In this document: piece by piece, positions 17,306 through 25,498 of the stretch
Layout of the letters: every line of letters begins with the position of its first letter
How positions within the stretch are numbered: position 1 is the first letter of the stretch
Assembly: GCF_050433505.1 (NCBI RefSeq)
Contig: NZ_JBNPXC010000002.1
Location: 682,001-746,000, forward strand
Reading direction: 5' to 3'
Origin: Methanobacterium_D oryzae
Lineage (GTDB): Archaea; Methanobacteriota; Methanobacteria; Methanobacteriales; Methanobacteriaceae
DNA length: 64,000 bases
The notes under the pieces: generated by a model
Seen by the model: only the letters and a program-made list of their open reading frames with translations
Database searches by the model: none
What the model was told of the DNA's origin: nothing
Made by a program: the position numbers and the translations under genes

Positions 17306-17431
17306 TTAAGATTTATAATTAGATGATATACCGTCTTGATTACTTCCTATTTTTTGAGTTAATTCTTTTAATGTTCCATGAGTTACTAATTCAGGTTTTG
17401 AATATTTATTACCATTTATTTTTTTTCTCAT
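17306..17431 (-). CDS. lasso peptide precursor (A), 41 aa
   Basis: ATG at 17431-17429, stop 17308-17306, preceded by AAGGAAGTGAT. Leader residues 1-26 contain Y10SKPELVTHGTLKELT25, which satisfies the lasso leader rule YxxPxLxxxGxxxxxT in every position; this motif binds the PqqD-like B1 protein and the Thr sits at -2 to the cut. The predicted core is KIGSNQDGISSNYKS (15 residues): Lys1 N-terminus, Asp7 as ring acceptor (7-residue ring), Tyr13 a possible steric plug, Ser15 the likely phosphorylation site. No Cys, so class II. It lies between the methyltransferase and kinase genes of a complete lasso gene set. Cleavage and ring are predictions. Confidence 0.85.
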   Translation of the reverse strand: MRKKINGNKYSKPELVTHGTLKELTQKIGSNQDGISSNYKS

Positions 17432-17537
17432 TTAATCACTTCCTTTATACCTCTTCTTTATATCATATTAATTAATGATTTTTATTATTTATCATTTTTC
17501 TTACTAATTTCTTTATTTTATTTCATTGACCTATAAC

Positions 17538-18383
17538 TTATTTTACATTTTTACATATAAATATTATGTCATTTCCAAATAAGGTACCTAATGGATGGTT
17601 CCAATATCCATGAAATCCTTTTTTGGAAAATATAAAATTTTTAGTGCTCATCAATGATACAATTTTGAAACCTGATTTATTCAATAGTGATTTTTCATTT
17701 TTATACCAAAATACTTCATTACATATTTCCTTTGTTTTAATTGAAGGAAGTTTAACCCATTCAGTTCTAAAATTTCTTATATTTCTTAACAAAACATTAA
17801 TGTATAAACTCCAGTAATTAACTAATGTAAATGCTAATACGCCATTTGGTTTAAGAACTCTAGAACATTCTTTTAAACAACTATCTAACTTTATAGATCT
17901 AAACGAATGATAACCTCCTATAATACTATCAAATGAATTATCATGGAATGGAAGAGACTCTCCCATTCCTAAAACGAGATTAGATTTTCCATCATCATAG
18001 GCTTTCTTTATCATTTCTGCAGATATATCAAGACCAATATAGTTACAATTTGCAGCTTCCACTTTTTCTTTAAGTCTTGCAGTACCACAGCCTATTTCTA
18101 GAACCATTCCCCTAACATTGGAAATTAAAGGTGTATCAATTGCATAAAGATATTCTTTTGATAATTCTTGCATGTAAATATCGTAGTCAAATTCAAGATT
18201 CTCCCAGAAATGAATCAAATTTTCTAAGTCACTACCTACATCAATAGATCTAAAATCAGGAATACCATTAATTATAGAATACCTAGATCCACAATTTTTG
18301 CATACTATGAAATTAATTTGATAATCTAGTTCTCCTGTGCATTCAGGACATCCTAATAATTGTAAAAATTCTTTATGTAACAT
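17538..18383 (-). CDS. SAM-dependent methyltransferase with zinc ribbon, in lasso cluster
   Basis: 281 residues. N-terminal zinc ribbon (LLGCPECTGELDYQ, VCKNCGSRYSIINGIPDF), then a class I methyltransferase: motif I VLEIGCGTARLKEKV, YIGLDISAEMI, and FDSIIGGYHSFRSIKLDSCL. The start overlaps the lasso synthetase gene by 11 bases, so it is co-translated with the core machinery; the precursor gene follows 106 bases later. Candidate roles: methylating the lasso peptide (C-terminal carboxylate or a side chain) or a linked sugar. It is not a standard lasso gene, so the tailoring role is inference. It has the same domain plan as the enzyme at 7775-8647 but is not closely alike. Confidence 0.75.
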   Translation of the reverse strand: MLHKEFLQLLGCPECTGELDYQINFIVCKNCGSRYSIINGIPDFRSIDVGSDLENLIHFWENLEFDYDIYMQELSKEYLYAIDTPLISNVRGMVLEIGCGTARLKEKVEAANCNYIGLDISAEMIKKAYDDGKSNLVLGMGESLPFHDNSFDSIIGGYHSFRSIKLDSCLKECSRVLKPNGVLAFTLVNYWSLYINVLLRNIRNFRTEWVKLPSIKTKEICNEVFWYKNEKSLLNKSGFKIVSLMSTKNFIFSKKGFHGYWNHPLGTLFGNDIIFICKNVK

Positions 18384-20265
18384 GAAATCCTTCCTGTTCT
18401 GTTTTTTGGAGCCATGAGTCTAGAATAATAATTCTAAGGAATAAATATGATAAAAAAGCATCTTTTCCAGAAGTATATTCATTGAAAAATTTATTAAGAG
18501 AGTTCATATCTATATAATTACTTATAATTCGCTTATTTTTATACACTAAATTTTCTATAAATTCTTTTTCGAATTTTAACATAGTATAATCTAAATTAAT
18601 ACTAATATCTGTCTTATCACTTCTCCATTGTATTATAGAAGGTATCTTATTATTCATTCCACGTCTCAGTATCAGCCTGCCCCAACCATTCTTAATCTTT
18701 TGTTCGGGAGGTAATGATAAACAAAATTCGATCAATCTACGATCATAAAAAGGATAACGGAATTCTAATGAAAAAATTGCGTTATATGCATCTAATTCCT
18801 CAAATTCCCTTTGTAAATACGATAATCGAAGAACATTGTTATCATATTCACTTAAAGTCTTTATTTTATTTAATTTTAAATTATCTGATAATTTTTTATG
18901 TTTATGTAAGTCAATACGCTCATAAAACTTCTTGTTAATAACTTTATCAGATATCATCTCATGAGAATTCCCATAAATAGTTTGATAGAATCTTATTAAG
19001 AATTCAGGAATAAAAGGTACCATTACGATGTTCAAAAATAAGTTTAGTTTGCTTTTTTCCAAATTTTTAGAAAGTCCATTTATTTCATTTAATAACGTTA
19101 TAAATTTTTTTTCACTCAAAAGCTGTGTTAAAAATTTTTTCCCATGAGAAATAACATCATCACCACCTAATCCACTTAAAATAACTCGAGATCCACTTTT
19201 TTTCATTTTAGTGCGAAGATCCCAAAAGGTTCCAAAACCTGGAGCAAAAAATGGCTCATCATTATGCCATAGAATATTCTCTAATTCTATGAGAGGACTA
19301 ATAAGATCGCCATAGCTGTAATGAGGTTCAACCTTCATATCATTCAATAGGGCATTAATATAAAGGCTTTCATCGCATTCACTTAAATCCTTAAAAACTA
19401 ATGAAAATGTCTTCAAAAGATTTTTTTTATTTTTGAATAAAATTTCACTTGCAACACCAACAACAGATGAAGAATCTAGGCCACCACTTAATTCAGCTCC
19501 AACTGAAAATGCACTTCGTAATCGACAATTCACTGCCTCTGTGAAAATATTTATAAATGTTTGAACATAATCTTCATCTGAATTTAATATTAATTCCTTT
19601 TTAGGAAAATTCCAATATTGATTTAAAAGAGTTCTTTTAAAATCAATAGTAATACTATGAGTAGCAGGTAGACGATAGATACTCTTATAAAAAGTAAAAT
19701 TTTTTTCATCAATTAAACTTAAATAATTTCCAATTTTTTCTTCATTAATCTGCTTTGGAATTTCAAGTATGTTTAATAATGCCTTAATTTCTGTTCCAAA
19801 AACAAACATTTTATCATCCAGATAATAATAAAAAGGCTTCACTCCCATATGATCTCTAGCACAGAACAACTTTTCCTCATTTTCATCGCAAATAGCAAAA
19901 GCAAAATCACCTAAAAGATGTTCAGGACAACTTTCACCCCATTTTTGGTAAGCTTCCATTATAAAATAACTATCAGAGTTGTCTACACAATCTTCTATGT
20001 TCAGTTCTTTTGATAGTTCCTTTCGGTTATCTATTCTGGCATCTGCAGTGATAGCTAAACCATATTTTTTATCATAAAAAGGTAGTTTTTCTTTCAACGA
20101 TTCATGTGTTGTAAAAAGCATCTGATGACCAAAAGCAACTGATCCATTAACCCAGACTGCAGAACCATCAGGCCCTCTATGTGAAAGTCTATCATTCATT
20201 TTTTTAATAAGTTCAGGCTTGACTTTTCGTCCATCTCTGTAAAATATCCCCGTAATAGCGCTCAT
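18373..20265 (-). CDS. asparagine-synthetase-like lasso macrolactam synthetase (C)
   Basis: 630 residues. It opens MSAITGIFYRDGRKVKPELI with SHRGPDGSAVWVNGSVAFGH and FTTHESLKEKLPF, the degenerate class II amidotransferase domain seen in lasso cyclases. Cys2, needed for glutamine hydrolysis, is Ser, so no ammonia is made. The ATP-pyrophosphatase domain carries the PP-loop SGGLDSSS at residues 260-267 and ILSGLGGDDVISHG. Expected reaction: adenylate the core Asp side chain and close the isopeptide bond with the core N-terminus. Its ATG overlaps the ABC transporter stop (TAATG). Primary-metabolism AsnB is unlikely given Ser2 and the neighbours. Confidence 0.85.
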   Translation of the reverse strand: MSAITGIFYRDGRKVKPELIKKMNDRLSHRGPDGSAVWVNGSVAFGHQMLFTTHESLKEKLPFYDKKYGLAITADARIDNRKELSKELNIEDCVDNSDSYFIMEAYQKWGESCPEHLLGDFAFAICDENEEKLFCARDHMGVKPFYYYLDDKMFVFGTEIKALLNILEIPKQINEEKIGNYLSLIDEKNFTFYKSIYRLPATHSITIDFKRTLLNQYWNFPKKELILNSDEDYVQTFINIFTEAVNCRLRSAFSVGAELSGGLDSSSVVGVASEILFKNKKNLLKTFSLVFKDLSECDESLYINALLNDMKVEPHYSYGDLISPLIELENILWHNDEPFFAPGFGTFWDLRTKMKKSGSRVILSGLGGDDVISHGKKFLTQLLSEKKFITLLNEINGLSKNLEKSKLNLFLNIVMVPFIPEFLIRFYQTIYGNSHEMISDKVINKKFYERIDLHKHKKLSDNLKLNKIKTLSEYDNNVLRLSYLQREFEELDAYNAIFSLEFRYPFYDRRLIEFCLSLPPEQKIKNGWGRLILRRGMNNKIPSIIQWRSDKTDISINLDYTMLKFEKEFIENLVYKNKRIISNYIDMNSLNKFFNEYTSGKDAFLSYLFLRIIILDSWLQKTEQEGFHVT

Positions 20266-22094
20266 TAAACTTCACAACCATCTAATTTTGATTTGTCATC
20301 TGTAATCATTTTGTAATTATTTAAATAACCATTTCCTTTTTGGATAAGACAATTCCAATTTCCTGATTCAATAATCATCCCATTTTCAATTAAATAAATT
20401 ATATCTGCATTCCTAATTGTAGATAATCGATGAGCTATGATTAAAATTGTAAGGTTCCAATGAAGTCTATTTAATGAATCAATTATCTTCTTCTCATTTC
20501 TTGAGTCTAGGTTACTTGTAACTTCATCAAGTATTAGAAGAGATGGTTTACGTAATAGTGCTCTTGCTAGGGCTAAACGTTGCTTTTCCCCACCAGATAA
20601 TAAGACTCCGCGATCTCCAATTATAGTATCCAATCCATCAGGTAATTTCAAAACAAATTTATCTGCTGAAGCTAGTTGCAGTGCTTCTAATATTTCTTTT
20701 TTTCCTGCTTCAGGATTTGCAAAAAGCAGATTGTTCCTTACAGTGTCGTTAAATAAAAATGTGTCCTGAGCGACGTAACCGATTTGATTACGCCAGCTTA
20801 AGAGATTTTCATTATTTAAGGGAATGTTATCAACAAGTATTTTACCCTCATCTGGTCTTATAAGGCCCATGACCATATCTGCAATGGTACTTTTGCCGGC
20901 ACCAGATAAACCAGCCAGTGAAGTAGTTTTACCTGCTTCAATAACTAAATTTAAATTCTTAAGGGTAAATGATTCATTTTGATATGAGAATGAAACACCT
21001 TTAAAGACAATCTTATCCTTCAATTCTAAGTTATTTCTATTTAGTTGAGGTTCAGATGCTTTAAGACATTCACTTTCTAAATCAACTACAGTTTTAAATG
21101 CAGGCAGCATGTTGATAAAATACTGATAGCTCATTTGAATCCATGAAAAGCGGGGAATAATCCTGATAAATAAGAATAAAAGAATTAATAATTCTGCAGT
21201 GGAAATGCCCATAATTTGAATTAAAATAAATACTACTGCACTTAAAATAACCACAGATCCAACGTCAAATAAAAATCTAACATCAGCATAGCTTTTAACT
21301 GTACCCATGAAACTTGCAGAAACCTGATTTACTTCACTTGAAAACATTTCAATATTTTTTTCTTCCATTCCAAAGCTTTTAATTGTTTTCATTCCATCCA
21401 TCTGCTTAAGCGTGGATGAATACATCTCTTTACTTTTATCTGATAATTTTTCGCCGCTTTCACCAGCTTTCTGGGTTCTTTTTTTAAGTAAAAGAAGTAA
21501 AATAATACCTACAACAAAAATAAATTCTGTAATAATTCCAGATATTTTTAATGCAAAAAAAATGTAGACAGATAAGACAATAGAACTTGAAATTAACGTA
21601 ATAAAATAGCTTGTTCCTGTAGTTATTCTCTCTATTTCATATGTCAGAGCATGCGCAAAATCTGATGAACGTTTGCTTGTAAAAAATAGCCAGTTAGAAT
21701 TTGTTATTGCTTTAAATAACCGCTTTCTTATATGAGCTGCATAATCATATTCAATCTGAGAAGTTGTAATCGTCTGTAACCTCACAAATAACGCATTTAA
21801 ACTTATAATGGCCACGTATATAATAAGAACCATAGGCAGAGTTGGTTCTGTTCCAAAATATGAAAAGATAGATGCTATAAAACCATCAATTTGTCCGAGT
21901 GCACCTTGCTGGACATTTATCCCTACAAGGTGAAGTAGAGGAATAAGAAGTAGAAGACCAATACCTTCTGTTAAGCTTGTTAAGACCATTAAAGCTAATG
22001 CTAATGATATATTTAATGGTCTAAAACTTTTTAAGTTTTTAATATAATTCCAAAATATACTGTTAAAAAACAGTATATTATCTTTTTTTTTCAT
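20265..22094 (-). CDS. ABC transporter, fused permease-ATPase (lasso exporter D)
   Basis: 609 residues. Residues ~20-340 form a six-helix exporter domain; ~365-600 the ATPase: Walker A AGLSGAGKSTIADM, Q-loop YVAQDTFLFND, signature LLSGGEKQRLALARAL, Walker B SLLILDEVTSNLD, switch IIAHRLSTIR. It belongs to the MsbA/McjD-like half-transporter class acting as a homodimer. Its place between the leader peptidase (38 bases) and the lasso synthetase (1-base overlap) makes it the likely exporter and self-immunity pump for the mature peptide. Confidence 0.9.
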   Translation of the reverse strand: MKKKDNILFFNSIFWNYIKNLKSFRPLNISLALALMVLTSLTEGIGLLLLIPLLHLVGINVQQGALGQIDGFIASIFSYFGTEPTLPMVLIIYVAIISLNALFVRLQTITTSQIEYDYAAHIRKRLFKAITNSNWLFFTSKRSSDFAHALTYEIERITTGTSYFITLISSSIVLSVYIFFALKISGIITEFIFVVGIILLLLLKKRTQKAGESGEKLSDKSKEMYSSTLKQMDGMKTIKSFGMEEKNIEMFSSEVNQVSASFMGTVKSYADVRFLFDVGSVVILSAVVFILIQIMGISTAELLILLFLFIRIIPRFSWIQMSYQYFINMLPAFKTVVDLESECLKASEPQLNRNNLELKDKIVFKGVSFSYQNESFTLKNLNLVIEAGKTTSLAGLSGAGKSTIADMVMGLIRPDEGKILVDNIPLNNENLLSWRNQIGYVAQDTFLFNDTVRNNLLFANPEAGKKEILEALQLASADKFVLKLPDGLDTIIGDRGVLLSGGEKQRLALARALLRKPSLLILDEVTSNLDSRNEKKIIDSLNRLHWNLTILIIAHRLSTIRNADIIYLIENGMIIESGNWNCLIQKGNGYLNNYKMITDDKSKLDGCEV

Positions 22095-22132
22095 TTAAAT
22101 CATTGAATTTATAAAATAAATTTTTACTATTA

Positions 22133-22543
22133 TTAATATAAAAGTTGAGTATATTCTTTTTCTACCGCACCAATTATTATTTCATTTTCATGCAATTCTA
22201 ACCATGCATGAGCTTCAAAATTGTTTTTATTATCTTTTAAAACTCCAATTTTAATTCTAGAATCATAATTTTCATTACTTAATAATATTTTACCAGTAAT
22301 GGCTTTTACAAGGCATGTAGCTTTTAAAACAAATATGCTTGACACTTCAACTGCCCAAACTAACTTTTGAACATCATAATTACTTTCATTAGACTTGTTT
22401 TCATTATTTCTTAAAAAAAAGTTTTTAGTATAAGAAAATGGAAGTATCCACAGCATTAATCTTATTTTCCACATTAAAAATAATGTTCTTGTTAAAAGAA
22501 TTTGTTCATCCAGATTCAACTTCAAAAAAGCAAATAATTTCAT
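22133..22543 (-). CDS. transglutaminase-like lasso leader peptidase (B2)
   Basis: 136 residues. Matches the short Transglut_core3/lasso B2 family: an N-terminal helix pair (LLTRTLFLMWKIRLMLWILP) then the catalytic Cys77 in VLKATCLVKAITGKILLS and His112 in FEAHAWLELHENEIIIGA. These are the usual 'CL.ra.a...ll' and 'HAWvE' boxes. It cuts the leader after the residue following the conserved Thr while the leader is held by B1. The gene overlaps B1 by 4 bases (ATGA), the split B1-B2 arrangement typical of Gram-positive lasso clusters. Confidence 0.85.
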   Translation of the reverse strand: MKLFAFLKLNLDEQILLTRTLFLMWKIRLMLWILPFSYTKNFFLRNNENKSNESNYDVQKLVWAVEVSSIFVLKATCLVKAITGKILLSNENYDSRIKIGVLKDNKNNFEAHAWLELHENEIIIGAVEKEYTQLLY

Positions 22544-22830
22544 TCTTGAATCACTATTAACTTATTATCTAAAAGTTCATTTAATAGACTAAAAATATCA
22601 TCCTTGCATTGATCTTCTTCAACTTCATACTCTTCTAAAAGTTTATCTAAAACTTCCTTAACTGATTTAGGTTCTTGAATTAAGTTCCATACTGTTGCCC
22701 CTACTGGATTCAGGCCATAATACACTCCATCATCCATATTGAGCATTGCAACTTCACCTTCTAAATCACAGGATACTACATTTTTGTTAGTAGTGATAAT
22801 GGACTCTAATTGCAGTTTTCTACTTTCCAT
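22540..22830 (-). CDS. PqqD-like RiPP recognition protein (B1)
   Basis: 96 residues with the PqqD layout: strands VVSCDLEGEVAMLNMDDGVY, then YGLNPVGATVWNLIQEPKSV and helices VLDKLLEEYEV, DDIFSLLNELLDNKLI. PqqD/B1 domains bind the precursor leader (YxxPxL motif) and present it to the peptidase and cyclase. First gene of the lasso operon. No Shine-Dalgarno precedes the ATG; a TATA box lies 28 bases upstream, so the mRNA is probably leaderless or nearly so. Confidence 0.9.
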   Translation of the reverse strand: MESRKLQLESIITTNKNVVSCDLEGEVAMLNMDDGVYYGLNPVGATVWNLIQEPKSVKEVLDKLLEEYEVEEDQCKDDIFSLLNELLDNKLIVIQE

Positions 22831-22853
22831 AACTCATTATTGATTATTCATAG

Positions 22854-22863
22854 TATTTATAAA
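22854..22863 (-). promoter_or_regulatory. TATA box of the lasso operon
   Basis: On the minus strand TTTATAAATA is centred ~28 bases before the B1 ATG (22830). A start ~25 bases downstream falls at about 22833, giving a nearly leaderless transcript. This is the only clear promoter seen for the B1-B2-D-C-M series, all of which overlap or lie within 40 bases of each other. Confidence 0.5.
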
Positions 22864-23067
22864 TTCACATTTTTCTCTTAATTTACATATACTTATGTTA
22901 CAATATTCACACTAATCATTAGAAAATAGCCATATTTTCACAATTAAAATTAATATTTAATTCCTTTAATATAATCTAAAAATAAAATTTTATTAGTTAA
23001 ATAGTCAGTTTTAAATAATAAAAATCTAAACCTATAATAATCATAATTCTGATTACGGAGAACTTAA

Positions 23068-24303
23068 ATGAAGATATTACCTAACATAGACATCATACTA
23101 ATAAGTATACTAACATTAATATCATTTACATCTCTTAAACTTCCTTCTAAATCAATCTTTATTACATTAACGCTTTTTACAATCTTGTTTTCTGTAATTG
23201 CTTTAATTAGGAGAAAAAGAATTCAAAAAATATCTAATAGATACCTAATTTGCAGGGAATGTAATGGTATTTACAAACTCAAACCTGGAGAATCTCTTAA
23301 AGACTTTGAATCATGCTTATGTGGCGGAAAACTGGAATATACTAAACATATTCCTAAATCTTCTGTTTCCAAGAATAAATCATATATTCCTCTAAAAACA
23401 TTTAAAATTCAAAGAAAATCTGAAAGGAATTTTAACAAAAAAACTAAATTTAAGTCTCGATTTTTATTATATGATTTATTATTAGTTTTAATTGCAACTA
23501 CTTTATGTATTATCTTTGTAATTACACCTAAACTAAATGATACTCCTATAAGAATAATTTTAGGTCTTCTGTTTATATTGTTTTTACCAGGTTATTCTTT
23601 GATTGCTGCATTATTCCCAAAAAAGGTGGATTTAGATGGGGTTGAACGTCTAGCATTAAGTTTCGGGCTGAGTATTGCAGTAACTCCATTAATTGGCTTA
23701 CTTTTAAACTACACTCCATTTGGAATTAGATTAACTCCAATACTCATATCTCTATCAGCTTTCACAGTTTTAATGTGTATCATTGCTTACATAAGAAGAT
23801 TAAAAACTCCAGAAGATGAAAGATTCACTGTTAAATTCAGATATCATCTTAATAATATTACTAAAGAGTTTAGAAGGGGTTCAAAAACAGATAGAATACT
23901 TTCAATCATTCTGGTATTTTCAATTGTTCTTGCAATTTCTGCAACCATTTACATTATTGTCACTCCTAAAGAGGGTGAAAAGTTCACAGAATTCTATATT
24001 CTTGGCCCTAATGGTAAAGCTAGTGATTATCCTACCAATTTAACTGTCGGAGGGTCTGGAACTGTTTTAATTGGCATCGTTAATCATGAATATGAAAATG
24101 TTAACTATAAATTGATGGTTAAACTAGGTAATCAAACTATAAAAGAAGAGAACATCTCTTTAGCTAAAAACATGAAATATGAAAATCAGTTTAATTTCAC
24201 AGCAGGACCTGGTGAAAAACAGGAATTAGAATTTCTATTGTATAAGCTTCCGGATAATAGAAATGTTTACAGGTCTCTCCATTTATGGATTAATGCTAGA
24301 TGA
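23068..24303 (+). CDS. DUF1616 membrane protein with zinc-ribbon-like insert
   Basis: 411 residues. Two N-terminal helices are followed by a Cys-rich piece (RYLICRECNGIYKLK, then SCLCGGKLEY), then two helices (LLYDLLLVLIATTLCIIF; PIRIILGLLFILFLPGYSLI). The stretch ending ALFPKKVDLDGVERLALSFG and AVTPLIGLLLNYTPFGIRL is the diagnostic core of DUF1616, widespread in methanogens and other archaea and often near glycosylation genes. The C-terminal ~110 residues, after one more helix, form an extracytoplasmic beta domain (YILGPNGKASDYPTNLTVGG). Function unknown. RBS ACGGAGAACTT before the ATG. Divergent from the lasso operon. Confidence 0.8.
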   Translation: MKILPNIDIILISILTLISFTSLKLPSKSIFITLTLFTILFSVIALIRRKRIQKISNRYLICRECNGIYKLKPGESLKDFESCLCGGKLEYTKHIPKSSVSKNKSYIPLKTFKIQRKSERNFNKKTKFKSRFLLYDLLLVLIATTLCIIFVITPKLNDTPIRIILGLLFILFLPGYSLIAALFPKKVDLDGVERLALSFGLSIAVTPLIGLLLNYTPFGIRLTPILISLSAFTVLMCIIAYIRRLKTPEDERFTVKFRYHLNNITKEFRRGSKTDRILSIILVFSIVLAISATIYIIVTPKEGEKFTEFYILGPNGKASDYPTNLTVGGSGTVLIGIVNHEYENVNYKLMVKLGNQTIKEENISLAKNMKYENQFNFTAGPGEKQELEFLLYKLPDNRNVYRSLHLWINAR

Positions 24304-24540
24304 AGCTAAAAAAAAGAACAATAATTATAAACTTTTTTCATCATGTAATGAATATTAATAATCATGGAATACAATAAAGAGATAAAAATAGTTGATAACG
24401 GTGATATATTATCATTACCTAATTTTTTTGTTAATAATTGATTTTTCATTTTCAATGCGTGAAATTAGTCACAATTTACAGATTAAATAGGAATACTTAT
24501 ATATCCAAAAGAAAATAACAGTAGATTGGAGGTATTATAT

Positions 24541-24777
24541 ATGATCTCAACCGTAACAACTACTACGACAACAGTAACAACAGCGCAGGTTATGACGTAT
24601 AGTATAATTGCTGTTATTTCATTGATAGCATTTTTAGCAATAAAAGAGATTCTAAGTGCAGAGTCAGATAAAAGTCAACGAATGAAGTCATTTGTTAGCG
24701 GATCTAATATCGCAATTGTACCTTTAGTTTTAGTATTTGCCGCTATTGTGACCTATAAAGTGGTGACTGTAATTTAG
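24541..24777 (+). CDS. small two-helix membrane protein
   Basis: 78 residues from the ATG at 24541, 8 bases after GGAGGT. Thr-rich N-terminus (STVTTTTTTVTTAQVM), a helix (YSIIAVISLIAFLAIKEIL), a short Ser/Lys loop (SAESDKSQRMKSFVSG), and a second helix (IAIVPLVLVFAAIVTYKVV). Small proteins of this type are common in Methanobacterium; function unknown. It forms a unit with the secreted protein 12 bases downstream. The preceding gap 24304-24540 holds only a 25-codon frame and a TATA-like CTTATATAT (24494-24502). Confidence 0.65.
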   Translation: MISTVTTTTTTVTTAQVMTYSIIAVISLIAFLAIKEILSAESDKSQRMKSFVSGSNIAIVPLVLVFAAIVTYKVVTVI

Positions 24778-24789
24778 GAGAGTATTATA

Positions 24790-25455
24790 ATGCAACAAAA
24801 CATGATAATTGGAGCGATTGTACTTATAGCTTTAGTAGTTATAGGCGCATTTGCATTAACAAATTCTAATAATACTCAAGATACAGTAACTGCTGCAGGC
24901 GATCAGGCTACAAAGCTTGCTTTATACAATAACGGTTCAACATGGTTGCATATGGATGTAGTAATGGAAAATGTAACCCTTAAAAATGGGTCTGTTAAAA
25001 CATTCTATTCAGAACTATACATTAAACCAAACGGTACAATAACAATTGATATAAGCAATCTTGCAGGATATGGGAACGAAAAATTACCAGCAGGAACTAC
25101 AATACGAATTTTAGCCTGGAAAGGACTTTTGAACACCACTCCTAACGGTACAGCTGACCTTAATCTTACAATGCAAGGATGGTCCAATACACAATTACCA
25201 GGAACAGATGACAAAAAACTAGAGATATTCTTTGCAGGATTACCAGTAAATCAACTACCCGAAAATGTCACAGACAACATGATCTTCACAGCAGACGACA
25301 TAAATAAAGTCCACCAGTTACAAGGATTTATAGATGACGAGGAAAACGAGCCCCTCTATGAAGAAGAAATTCTAACAGTAGATCAAAACGGGAAAGTAAC
25401 CTTGACAATAGTAACCGCACCAGAACTCTGTGAACTAATAGCACATATACTATGA
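24790..25455 (+). CDS. secreted/anchored protein of unknown function
   Basis: 221 residues. Residues 4-24 form a signal anchor (NMIIGAIVLIALVVIGAFAL). The rest is a predicted beta-sandwich with N-glycosylation sequons (YNNGSTWLHMDVVMENVTLK, TPNGTADLNLTMQGW) and an acidic C-terminal stretch (DDEENEPLYEEEILTV). GGAGAG ribosome site just upstream. Co-directional with the small membrane protein before it and the secreted protein after it. No family recognised. Confidence 0.6.
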   Translation: MQQNMIIGAIVLIALVVIGAFALTNSNNTQDTVTAAGDQATKLALYNNGSTWLHMDVVMENVTLKNGSVKTFYSELYIKPNGTITIDISNLAGYGNEKLPAGTTIRILAWKGLLNTTPNGTADLNLTMQGWSNTQLPGTDDKKLEIFFAGLPVNQLPENVTDNMIFTADDINKVHQLQGFIDDEENEPLYEEEILTVDQNGKVTLTIVTAPELCELIAHIL

Positions 25456-25472
25456 GTATAAAATATTCCTCA

Positions 25473-25488
25473 TTTTTTCTTTTTTTTG
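25473..25488 (+). terminator. oligo-T terminator
   Basis: TTTTTTCTTTTTTTT lies 18 bases after the stop at 25455, typical of archaeal intrinsic termination. It is also only ~10 bases before the next ATG (25499), so transcription may partly read through. Confidence 0.4.
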
Positions 25489-25498
25489 GTGATAATTA

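Noticed and set aside
18373..20265. Ordinary asparagine synthetase AsnB
   Set aside because: Cys2 is replaced by Ser, the N-terminal domain has the lasso-cyclase pattern, and the gene overlaps the exporter and methyltransferase in a B1-B2-D-C series.
24364..24441. 25-codon frame (MEYNKEIKIVDNGDILSLPN ...) before the small membrane protein
   Set aside because: No ribosome site, too short and not lasso-leader-like; could be a gene fragment but nothing supports it.
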